Assembly (NCBI GenBank): GCA_038209155.1
Contig: JBBQYA010000028.1
Location: forward strand, 1 to 30,526
Direction of reading: 5' to 3'
DNA length: 30,526 nucleotides
From: JBBQYA01 sp038209155
GTDB lineage: Bacteria; Bacteroidota; Bacteroidia; Sphingobacteriales; Sphingobacteriaceae
The position numbers were made by a program, and so were the translations under genes. Positions 1 through 6,362 of this stretch are shown here, one piece after another. Numbering within the stretch: the first letter of the stretch is position 1; each line of letters opens with the position of its first letter. Under the pieces are notes generated by a model that was not told the DNA's origin, searched no databases, and saw only the letters and a list, made by a program, of their open reading frames with translations.

Positions 1-4
1 ATCA

Positions 5-565
5 ATGAAACTCTACATCAAAAACATGGTTTGCAGCAGATGCAAAATGGTTGTAAAAGCTCAGCTAGAGAGCAAAAATCTCCATCCAATTTCCGTAAAT
101 CTCGGCGAAGTAGATATTCAAGAAAATCTCACTAAAGAAGAATTGATAACGCTGGATTCCTCTCTAAAATCCGTAGGCTTTGAACTCATAGACGATAAGA
201 AAAGCCAATCCATTGAAAAAATAAAAAATGCAATTGTCACCTTAGTTCACCATTCAGACCATCATTTAAAAACCAATCTTTCAGAATTCATCACCTCACA
301 AATACCTCAAGATTATCATTATTTAAGTAATCTTTTTTCAGAAGTAGAAGGCACCACCATCGAAAAATATTTCATCACCCAACGCATAGAGCGAGCCAAA
401 GAATTGATCGTTTATGATGAACTTTCCCTCTCAGAAATTGCAGATCAATTGGGTTACAGTAGCACAGCCTACCTTTCCAACCAATTCAAAAAAATCACAG
501 GCTTCACACCCAGCTATTTCAAATCTTTGAAAGAACATAAACGCAAAAACATCGAAGAACTGTAA
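5..565 (+). CDS. AraC-family transcriptional regulator with HMA-like CxxC N-terminus
   Basis: Probable DNA-binding regulator of the copper genes that follow. The N-terminal ~70 residues resemble a heavy-metal-associated fold with Cys10 and Cys13 in a MVCSRC context. Residues ~105-175 form an AraC-type double helix-turn-helix (IERAKELI, then LSLSEIADQLGYSSTAYLSN, then GFTPSYFK). This small AraC type (about 186 aa, no sugar-binding cupin) is common beside metal-resistance genes in Bacteroidota. The start at position 5 is the normal start for such proteins (MKLYIKNMVCSRC), so the gene looks complete, although only four upstream bases are visible. The CxxC suggests direct Cu(I) sensing, but that is inference. 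It lies 77 bp upstream of the HMA-MauE gene, whose promoter carries a direct repeat that could be its operator. Confidence 0.88.
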   Translation: MKLYIKNMVCSRCKMVVKAQLESKNLHPISVNLGEVDIQENLTKEELITLDSSLKSVGFELIDDKKSQSIEKIKNAIVTLVHHSDHHLKTNLSEFITSQIPQDYHYLSNLFSEVEGTTIEKYFITQRIERAKELIVYDELSLSEIADQLGYSSTAYLSNQFKKITGFTPSYFKSLKEHKRKNIEEL

Positions 566-587
566 ATCTTACAACACTTACACAAAA

Positions 588-625
588 TTCCGTAAAAGAT
601 TCCCTAAACATCGGAACTATCTTTG
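588..625 (+). promoter_or_regulatory. Putative activator-dependent promoter with TTCC(G/C)TAAA direct repeat
   Basis: A Bacteroidota -7 element TATCTTTG lies at 618-625 and matches TAnnTTTG. No TTTG-like -33 element is found 19-21 bp upstream. In that place there are two direct repeats, TTCCGTAAAA (588-597) and TTCCCTAAAC (600-609), 12 bp apart, roughly one helical turn. AraC proteins typically bind such direct half-sites next to a weak promoter. The regulator gene ends just upstream, so it is the natural candidate ligand. The binding assignment is inference. Confidence 0.5.
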
Positions 626-642
626 TGTCAAATAAAACAATA

Positions 643-1380
643 ATGACACATACATATAAAGTTTCAGGCATGACATGTAGCGGTTGCCAAGCCAAAGTAC
701 ATAGTTTATTATCCAAAGTAGAAGGCATCACAAACCTTTCCATCAACCTTCAAAATGCTACTGCCGACATAGAAATGGCAAAGCACATTTCCATCAATAC
801 CCTTAAAGCAGCCCTACAAGATTATCCAAAATACCAAATAACCGAAGAAGAAAGCAAACCAATTAGTACAAAATTTGCAGAAACAGAAGAGGAAAAAAGA
901 ACGTGGTTGGCAACCTACAAACCCATCTTTTTAATTTTTGCCTACATTTCCACCATTTCGATTATTGCAGCTTATAGTTCAACTGGCTTCAATACAATGC
1001 AAGCCATGAACGTTTTCATGGCAGGCTTTTTCCTTACGTTCTCCTTCTTCAAAATGCTCGATTTACAAGGCTTCGCCGAAAGCTATGCCATGTACGATAT
1101 TGTTGCAAAAAAGTGGAATAGCTGGGGTTACGTCTATGCTTTTATAGAATTAGGTTTAGGTATAGCTTATGCAATCAATTTCCAACCCTTATTCACAAAT
1201 ATCCTCACGGTAGTTGTAATGGGCATAAGCATCGTAGGCGTTTTGCAAAGTGTACTTAACAAACGAACAATTAAATGCGCATGCCTAGGCGCAGTTTTCA
1301 ATTTACCAATGAGTACCGTCACTATAATTGAAGATGGTTTAATGATTGGTATGGCAGCCACCATGATAATCATTATGTAA
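643..1380 (+). CDS. HMA domain fused to MauE/DoxX-like membrane protein
   Basis: Inner-membrane protein with an N-terminal cytosolic heavy-metal-associated domain (GMTCSGC, Cys12 and Cys15 counted from this start). It is followed by about five hydrophobic segments (about residues 94-112, 123-143, 162-180, 187-205 and 228-245) of the MauE/DoxX-related redox membrane family, with a KCACLG Cys pair near residues 212-214. Such fusions occur in Bacteroidota metal clusters. The membrane Cys pair may hand over electrons or bind copper, which is inference. I chose ATG 643 rather than GTG 625 because the -7 promoter box TATCTTTG covers 618-625, so a GTG start would lie upstream of the likely transcription start. 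ATG 643 also gives the usual short HMA N-terminus. Confidence 0.82.
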   Translation: MTHTYKVSGMTCSGCQAKVHSLLSKVEGITNLSINLQNATADIEMAKHISINTLKAALQDYPKYQITEEESKPISTKFAETEEEKRTWLATYKPIFLIFAYISTISIIAAYSSTGFNTMQAMNVFMAGFFLTFSFFKMLDLQGFAESYAMYDIVAKKWNSWGYVYAFIELGLGIAYAINFQPLFTNILTVVVMGISIVGVLQSVLNKRTIKCACLGAVFNLPMSTVTIIEDGLMIGMAATMIIIM

Positions 1381-1427
1381 TCATTACTCGGCACGATTAT
1401 TTTACAATCAATCCAAACAAATGAATC

Positions 1428-1754
1428 ATGAACAATAATCAATCACTCATTCAAGCATTAAACAATTGTGTTGTTGAATGTAATAATTGCTCCACTGCCT
1501 GTTTAGACGAGGAAAATGTTAAAATGATGAAAGACTGTATCAAGTTGGATATGGATTGCGCCACTATCTGTTCTGCAACTGTTACACTTTTATCCCGTAA
1601 TTCAATACATGGCAAACACATGATGCAGGAATGCATAGAAGTTTGCACTGCCTGTGCAGAAGAATGTGAAAAACATGCAGATGTTCACCAACATTGCAAA
1701 GCATGTGCAGAAGCATGCAGAGCTTGTTTAGAAGAATGCAAAAAAGCGGCATAA
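1428..1754 (+). CDS. Four-helix-bundle copper storage protein (Csp-like)
   Basis: Small Cys-rich helical protein, 108 aa with 16 cysteines (14, 18, 21, 25, 37, 44, 48, 69, 73, 76, 80, 90, 93, 97, 100, 104), mostly spaced CxxxC or CxxC as expected for Cys lining the core of a four-helix bundle. This is the pattern of the Csp copper storage family (DUF326-type repeats), which can hold many Cu(I) ions per monomer. No signal peptide or twin-arginine motif is present, so it resembles the cytosolic Csp3 type rather than exported Csp1. It also has His-rich positions (HGKH, HADVHQHC) near the bundle end that could form an entry site. It lies 47 bp after the HMA-MauE gene, probably in the same transcript. 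An upstream ATG at 1421 is out of frame and stops at once. Confidence 0.9.
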   Translation: MNNNQSLIQALNNCVVECNNCSTACLDEENVKMMKDCIKLDMDCATICSATVTLLSRNSIHGKHMMQECIEVCTACAEECEKHADVHQHCKACAEACRACLEECKKAA

Positions 1755-1869
1755 TTAAATTATCTCTATCGGGGTATTTATAATCTCTATTTGGGCAACT
1801 TTAAAACTAAATGTTAAATAAAAACAATTTATTAGGTAACAAAAATTTCAAACCCAATTATTTCAACAA

Positions 1870-2259
1870 TTGAAAAAAATAATTGCCATATTCCTTTTAT
1901 TAATCTATGGATCTGCTTCTATGGGAGCTACTATTCATATGCATTACTGCATGAATGAATTGGTAGGTTGGAGTTTATTTCACAGCGAAAAAGATAAGGA
2001 ATGTGCTAAATGCGGGATGAAAGAAAAGAATAATTTTTGTTGCAAAGACGAGCACAAATATGTAAAACTCGACATAGAACATCAAAAAACTACTATCACA
2101 CAATATTTGCAATTATTGGATACACCCTTGCTGGTTATTCCTTTCGCAGATTTTTGTTTTAAAGGAAATGATGTTTCTACAAACTTTCCAATATTTCATT
2201 CACCTCCTAAAACGCTACAAGATCATCTCTACATTTTAAATTGTGTTTTTTTAATTTGA
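1870..2259 (+). CDS. HYC_CC_PP family protein
   Basis: Small exported or membrane-anchored protein of unknown function. It has the signature that names the family: His-Tyr-Cys at 25-27, Cys-Cys at 57-58 and Pro-Pro at 112-113, plus a CxxC at 45-48. Residues 1-19 form a signal peptide or anchor (KKIIAIFLLLIYGSASMG). A role in periplasmic copper or mercury handling is suggested by Cys/His/Met content and by neighbours, but the biochemistry of the family is not established. The reading frame begins with TTG at 1870, and no in-frame ATG gives a complete signal peptide, so the TTG start is preferred. It lies 115 bp after the Csp gene. Confidence 0.8.
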   Translation: MKKIIAIFLLLIYGSASMGATIHMHYCMNELVGWSLFHSEKDKECAKCGMKEKNNFCCKDEHKYVKLDIEHQKTTITQYLQLLDTPLLVIPFADFCFKGNDVSTNFPIFHSPPKTLQDHLYILNCVFLI

Positions 2260-2262
2260 TTT

Positions 2263-2320
2263 ATTCACAGCATACAAAATGCCGATCCTAAAAAGTGTTT
2301 CGGCTTACTGTGAATTTTAT
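2263..2320 (+). terminator. Two-part hairpin between HYC_CC_PP and DUF3347 genes
   Basis: ATTCACAG (2263-2270) pairs with CTGTGAAT (2308-2315), enclosing an inner GCCGA/TCGGC stem (2281-2285 with 2300-2304). The run after the stem is only TTTTAT, so it may be a weak or attenuating terminator, or an RNA-stabilising structure inside a longer transcript. Confidence 0.45.
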
Positions 2321-2345
2321 AAATCAATAATTAAAAACCAAAAAA

Positions 2346-3191
2346 ATGAAATCAATCCTATTAATGGCAGCCGTTGTTTTACTATCAACTACCGCTAGCC
2401 AATCTCAAATAAATAATTCTAAAACAGAAAACGTAAAGGTTTTTGGAAACTGTAATATGTGCGAAAGCACTATCGAAAAAGCTGCAAACAAAAAGAACAC
2501 ATCAAAAGCTGATTGGAATGAAGAAACCAAAGTAGCAAGCATTACTTACGATAGTGAAAAAACAAATTTGGATGCCGTATTAAAAAACATTGCTCTTGCT
2601 GGTTATGACAATCAAAGTTTTCTTGCACCAGATGATGCTTATAATAAATTACCAGACTGCTGCAAATATGATAGGGTGGCAAAAGCTTCTGTAAAAACTG
2701 ACAACGTTGCAGAAAATCATAGCAATCATCCAGATATGTCAAAAACAGAAGATCAAAAGTCCAATCAATTAAAAGCTGTATTTGATTCTTATTTTCTTTT
2801 AAAAGACGCATTAGTAAAAACAGATAGAACTTTAACCTCAGCAAAAGCAAAGGAATTACAAACATCAATCAATGCAGTGGAAATGGGAAAGTTGGCAATG
2901 GATGTACACACCGTTTGGATGAAAGTTCTTGATGATCTTAAAGAAGGCGCTGAAAATATAAATAGTTCAAAAGACATATCAAAGCAGAGAGATCAATTTA
3001 TGAGCCTTTCAAAAAATATGTATGAATTAATTAAAGTTGCAGATCCTTCAGAAACAGTTTACTACCAATTTTGCCCAATGGCAAATGAAGGCAAAGGTGC
3101 CAATTGGTTAAGTAAAGAAAGCGACATCAAAAACCCATATTATGGTATACAGATGCTTAGCTGTGGAAAGACTTTGGAAACTATTAGATAA
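2346..3191 (+). CDS. Exported HMA-like plus DUF3347 domain protein
   Basis: Periplasmic protein of 281 aa. Residues 1-20 form a Sec signal peptide ending near SQSQ. Residues ~27-95 form a heavy-metal-associated-like fold with the motif GNCNMC (Cys36, Cys39). Residues ~140-281 form a DUF3347 domain, recognised by its C-terminal block VYYQFCPMAN, the GANWLSK segment, NPYYG and QMLSCG. DUF3347 is often found alone or fused to the metal-efflux adaptor CusB in Bacteroidota, which suggests periplasmic copper chelation or delivery, but no reaction is known. Conserved Cys and Met in the last block could be metal ligands. The linker holds a His/Asp stretch (ENHSNHPDM). It is followed by a strong hairpin. 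Confidence 0.85.
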   Translation: MKSILLMAAVVLLSTTASQSQINNSKTENVKVFGNCNMCESTIEKAANKKNTSKADWNEETKVASITYDSEKTNLDAVLKNIALAGYDNQSFLAPDDAYNKLPDCCKYDRVAKASVKTDNVAENHSNHPDMSKTEDQKSNQLKAVFDSYFLLKDALVKTDRTLTSAKAKELQTSINAVEMGKLAMDVHTVWMKVLDDLKEGAENINSSKDISKQRDQFMSLSKNMYELIKVADPSETVYYQFCPMANEGKGANWLSKESDIKNPYYGIQMLSCGKTLETIR

Positions 3192-3199
3192 TCTAACCG

Positions 3200-3291
3200 A
3201 AAAAAATGATTGATGTAAAATGAATCAATTATTGTATAGAAATTAAAACAATCAAAGTTTTTGTTCAATGCATGAATCATTTTTTTTCTTT
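3200..3291 (+). terminator. Long-stem terminator after the DUF3347 gene
   Basis: Positions 3200-3215 pair with 3271-3286 with a single mismatch (core ATGATT with AATCAT, flanked by A and T runs). The 3' arm runs into an 8-T stretch and TTCTTTT. The loop is about 55 nt, long for an intrinsic terminator. The strong A/T flanks could work on both strands. This would split the copper island into at least two transcripts. Confidence 0.5.
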
Positions 3292-3365
3292 TAAAAATCG
3301 GGTGACAGCGAAACTGAAAACTGACCAACAGCAGTTCTGAAGGTATTTTATCAAATTTAATTATA

Positions 3366-3806
3366 ATGAAAACAAAAAAATCAATTAAAAAAGCTATTGC
3401 ATCATTGTTTACGATAGCCTTCCTTTTCTTGGCATTTACAACAAATGCCCAAACAAAGCAAAAATCTACTTCAATCAAAGATTGCTGCATGATGATGGAT
3501 GGTAAAATGATGACTATGAAAAATGGTAAAATGATGCCAATGGAAAAAGACATGAAAATGAATAATGGAACTACCTGCATGACTACTGGTGAGTGCAAAA
3601 TGAAAGACGGTAAAATGATGAAGATGAAAGATGGCGATTGTATGGATATGAGCGGAAAAATGTGTAGCGACAATATGAAAACAATGATGAAAAATAAAGC
3701 AGCTAAAGAAGCAGCAATGGCTTATGCTTGCCCTATGCATTCAGAATTTAAAAATACACAGCCTAGCAAATGCCCGCAATGTGGAATGGATATGGTGAAA
3801 CAATAA
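3366..3806 (+). CDS. Exported Met-rich protein with C-terminal heavy-metal-binding domain
   Basis: Periplasmic copper-binding protein of 146 aa. Residues 1-28 form a signal peptide (hydrophobic core LFTIAFLFLAF, cleavage near NAQ). Residues ~38-110 carry repeated DGKMM/NGKMM/CMMM motifs of the DUF6799 type, with Met and Lys dominating, a pattern expected to hold Cu(I) by thioether ligands. Residues 119-143 form a compact HMBD finger: ACPMH, then KCPQCGMDM. The same finger is at the N-terminus of the copper ATPase in this island. It probably scavenges or passes periplasmic copper, which is inference from composition and context. The coding strand is so rich in ATG and AAA that a long His-rich reading frame opens on the other strand, which I regard as an artefact. 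Confidence 0.82.
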   Translation: MKTKKSIKKAIASLFTIAFLFLAFTTNAQTKQKSTSIKDCCMMMDGKMMTMKNGKMMPMEKDMKMNNGTTCMTTGECKMKDGKMMKMKDGDCMDMSGKMCSDNMKTMMKNKAAKEAAMAYACPMHSEFKNTQPSKCPQCGMDMVKQ

Positions 3807-3907
3807 AGCATGTAAAAAATGAAGATCAAAATCTTTCAAGCTACCACGAAATGATTAGTTCTTAAAATTTCTTTACCTAATTATTTTAAAAATCAAAATC
3901 AAACATT

Positions 3908-4018
3908 ATGATGCAACATAATTCTTGGGACTACGGAATGGGTTGGAGTATGTGGCTTATTCCACTTGCTGTAATTCTGCTTATTATTTTTTTATTAAAA
4001 AATAAAAGAAAAAATTAA
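3908..4018 (+). CDS. 36-residue single-pass membrane peptide of the copper island
   Basis: A short open frame not called by a 60-residue cutoff: MMQHNSWDYGMGWSMW, then a hydrophobic stretch from LIPLAVILL to IIFLL, then a basic end KNKRKN and TAA. The layout is a Met/His/Trp-rich exposed N-terminus, one membrane span and a positive-inside tail. It resembles the N-terminal half of short SHOCT-type membrane proteins often seen beside copper ATPases, without the SHOCT tail. It starts at tandem ATGs (3908 and 3911). It lies between the Met-rich HMBD gene (101 bp before) and the HMA gene (52 bp after), in the same orientation. The Met/His cluster could bind copper at the membrane surface. Function is unknown. 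Confidence 0.6.
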   Translation: MMQHNSWDYGMGWSMWLIPLAVILLIIFLLKNKRKN

Positions 4019-4070
4019 AGTTCTCTAAACACTTTCAAATATTTCTAATTCATTATTCAATTTTATAAAT

Positions 4071-4289
4071 ATGGGAAATTCAATTATGCAAACTTACCAT
4101 ATTGAAGGCATGAGTTGCGATAGGTTTGTTGCAGGTGTAAAACAAAAATTGTCCTCTATTGCAGGCATAACATCTAGAACTATTGATTTAGGAAAAAATC
4201 AAGCAGTAATAACTTCTGTAGAAAATATTAAAACCGATATACTTTGTAGTGCAATAATGAATGCGAATTATACTATTTCAGAACTTTGA
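4071..4289 (+). CDS. Stand-alone HMA domain protein with degenerate CxxC (CDRF)
   Basis: A 72 aa protein with the beta-alpha-beta-beta-alpha-beta HMA copper-chaperone fold. The metal loop reads GMSCDRF where the family has GMxCxxC, so Cys16 is kept but the second Cys is replaced by Phe19. One base separates the Phe codon TTT from the Cys codon TGT. The rest (IEGMSC, LSSIAGI, ENIKTDILCSAIMNANY) is ordinary. An alternative start at ATG 4086 gives MQTYHIEGMSC, the more usual N-terminus for the family. The gene ends three bases before the ATPase start, so the two are probably translationally linked, as expected for a chaperone or the detached metal-binding domain of the ATPase. Confidence 0.83.
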   Translation: MGNSIMQTYHIEGMSCDRFVAGVKQKLSSIAGITSRTIDLGKNQAVITSVENIKTDILCSAIMNANYTISEL

Positions 4290-4292
4290 ACC

Positions 4293-6362
4293 ATGGAACA
4301 TCAACAAACAAAGCAACAATACACCTGCTCTATGCACCCTCAAATAATCAGGGACGAAACTGGTAATTGTCCACTTTGTGGCATGACCTTAATTCCTCTT
4401 AAAAAAAAGAAAGAGAAACATAAAGGGCACACTACATCGATGATTGAGGATTTTAAAAAACGGTTTTTCATAGTTCTCGTATTAACCATTCCAATTATGC
4501 TGCTGTCTAAAATGATACAGCAATGGTTAGGTATTAATATCTCTTTTATCGGTTCTCAATATGTATTATTTGGTTTATCTACTATTGTATTTGTCTATGG
4601 AGGCTGGCCATTCTTAAAAGGATTAGTCGATGAAGTAAAAGCAAAGAATCCAGGCATGATGTTTCTTATCGGCTTCGCAATAACTGTTGCCTATGCTTAC
4701 AGTGTGGCTATCGTATTTGGTTTGGAAGGTATGGACTTCTTTTGGGAACTTACCACACTAATTCTTATCATGCTTTTAGGCCATTGGATAGAAATGAAAT
4801 CTGTAGCAGGCGCATCAAAAGAATTGGAACTCTTAGTTCAGCTAATGCCTGCTAATGCACATAGAGTTTCGGATGAAAAAATAGAGGATGTAAAAACCGA
4901 TACGTTAAAAGAAAATGATATTATTTTAGTAAAACCTGGTGAAAAAGTTGCAGCAGATGGAATTATACTTGATGGTGAAAGTTACTTGAATGAAAGTATG
5001 CTGACAGGTGAAAGCAAACCCGTACAAAAAGTAAAGGGCGATAAAGTTATTGCAGGTGCAATCAATGGTAATGGTTCATTAAAAGTCACCGTATCTCATG
5101 CTGCTAAGGACTCTTACTTATCGCAGGTAATTAAACTGGTAGATGATGCTCAAAAGTCCAAATCAAAAACACAACTGTTAGCTGATAAAGCTGCGAAATG
5201 GCTTACAGTTATTGCATTGGTTACTGGTTTAGCTACATTTTTAGTTTGGTACCTAAGCGGGCAACCTTTAGCTTTTGCAATGGAGCGCATGGTAACTGTA
5301 ATTGTAATTTGTTGCCCTCATGCATTGGGTTTAGCTGTTCCTTTAGTAGTTGCAAAAACAACTGCTCTCTCTGCAAAACATGGTTTATTAATTAAAAACA
5401 GAACAGCATTTGAAAATTCAAGAAAAATAACAACCATCGTTTTTGATAAAACAGGAACACTTACTTTGGGAAAATTTGAAGTCTCAAAGATCGTATCATT
5501 GAAAAAAGATATTTCTGAAAATGAATTAGTACGCTTAGCATCTGCACTAGAACAAAAATCAGAACATCCAATTGCAACTGGAATTCTGCAAAAGGTAAAA
5601 GACCTTTCCATTGAAATACCATCAACAGAAAACTTTAAGGCAATTACCGGTAAAGGAGTTGAAGCAACAGTAGAAGGCAAAAAAGTTTTGGTAATAAGCC
5701 CCGGTTATTTGAAAGAAAATAGCATCGAACTGCCAGATGGTTTTGAAGCTAACGATGCCGAAACAGTCGTTTTCATAATTGTGGACAATTCGTTAATGGG
5801 ATATATTGCTCTGTCAGACGAAATTAGACCAGAATCTGCTGAAGCCATTGCCACTTTGAAAAAAGAAAATATCAAATCCATTTTATTAACTGGAGACAAT
5901 AAAAAAGTGGCGGCAAGTGTAAGTAAAACCCTAGGCATGGATAGTTTTATTGCTGAAGTATTACCCCATCAAAAATTAGAAAAAATAAAAGAACTTCAAA
6001 GTAAAGGAGAGTTTGTTGCTATGACTGGCGATGGAGTCAATGATGCACCTGCATTGGCACAAGCCGATATTAGTATTGCTGTTGGTTCAGGCTCTGATAT
6101 TGCAGCAGAAACCGCAGGTATTGTTTTGGTAAATAGTAACCCAAAAGATATTGTGAGTTTAATTTTATTTGGAAAAGCAACTTACAAAAAAATGATTCAA
6201 AATCTAATTTGGGCAACTGGTTATAATGTGATTGCATTGCCATTGGCAGCTGGCGTATTGTACAATCAGGGTATTTTATTAAGCCCCGCAGCTGGTGCAG
6301 TTTTAATGACAGTGAGTACGGTAGTGGTTGCTATCAATGCGAGCATGTTAAAAGTAAAATAA
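4293..6362 (+). CDS. copB: P1B-3-type (CopB) heavy-metal-translocating P-type ATPase
   Basis: Inner-membrane ATPase exporting copper from the cytosol at the cost of ATP. It is 689 aa. The N-terminal HMBD finger has Cys12, Cys26 and Cys29. The first hydrophobic segments run from ~55 to 170, the actuator motif TGES is at 238-241, and the intramembrane metal motif CPH is at 341-343. Phosphorylation is at Asp385 in DKTGTLT, the nucleotide-domain HP is at 425-426, and the hinge GDGVNDAP begins at 579. The C-terminal helix carries MTVSTVVVAINA. CPH, instead of CPC, defines the P1B-3 (CopB) group, associated with Cu(II) or Cu(I). All catalytic residues are intact. It has no N-terminal HMA of its own, and a separate HMA gene ends 3 bp upstream. 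The stop overlaps the next ATG by one base (TAATG), so the ATPase and oxidase are co-expressed. Confidence 0.94.
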   Translation: MEHQQTKQQYTCSMHPQIIRDETGNCPLCGMTLIPLKKKKEKHKGHTTSMIEDFKKRFFIVLVLTIPIMLLSKMIQQWLGINISFIGSQYVLFGLSTIVFVYGGWPFLKGLVDEVKAKNPGMMFLIGFAITVAYAYSVAIVFGLEGMDFFWELTTLILIMLLGHWIEMKSVAGASKELELLVQLMPANAHRVSDEKIEDVKTDTLKENDIILVKPGEKVAADGIILDGESYLNESMLTGESKPVQKVKGDKVIAGAINGNGSLKVTVSHAAKDSYLSQVIKLVDDAQKSKSKTQLLADKAAKWLTVIALVTGLATFLVWYLSGQPLAFAMERMVTVIVICCPHALGLAVPLVVAKTTALSAKHGLLIKNRTAFENSRKITTIVFDKTGTLTLGKFEVSKIVSLKKDISENELVRLASALEQKSEHPIATGILQKVKDLSIEIPSTENFKAITGKGVEATVEGKKVLVISPGYLKENSIELPDGFEANDAETVVFIIVDNSLMGYIALSDEIRPESAEAIATLKKENIKSILLTGDNKKVAASVSKTLGMDSFIAEVLPHQKLEKIKELQSKGEFVAMTGDGVNDAPALAQADISIAVGSGSDIAAETAGIVLVNSNPKDIVSLILFGKATYKKMIQNLIWATGYNVIALPLAAGVLYNQGILLSPAAGAVLMTVSTVVVAINASMLKVK

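Noticed and set aside
625..642. GTG start at 625 for the HMA-MauE gene
   Set aside because: It overlaps the -7 promoter box TATCTTTG; ATG 643 gives the usual HMA N-terminus.
3140..3740. Long - strand frames (177 aa and 89 aa, His-rich) opposite the Met-rich gene
   Set aside because: They arise because ATG/AAA-rich coding gives CAT/TTT on the other strand. The + strand product has a signal peptide and an HMBD finger, so it is the real gene.
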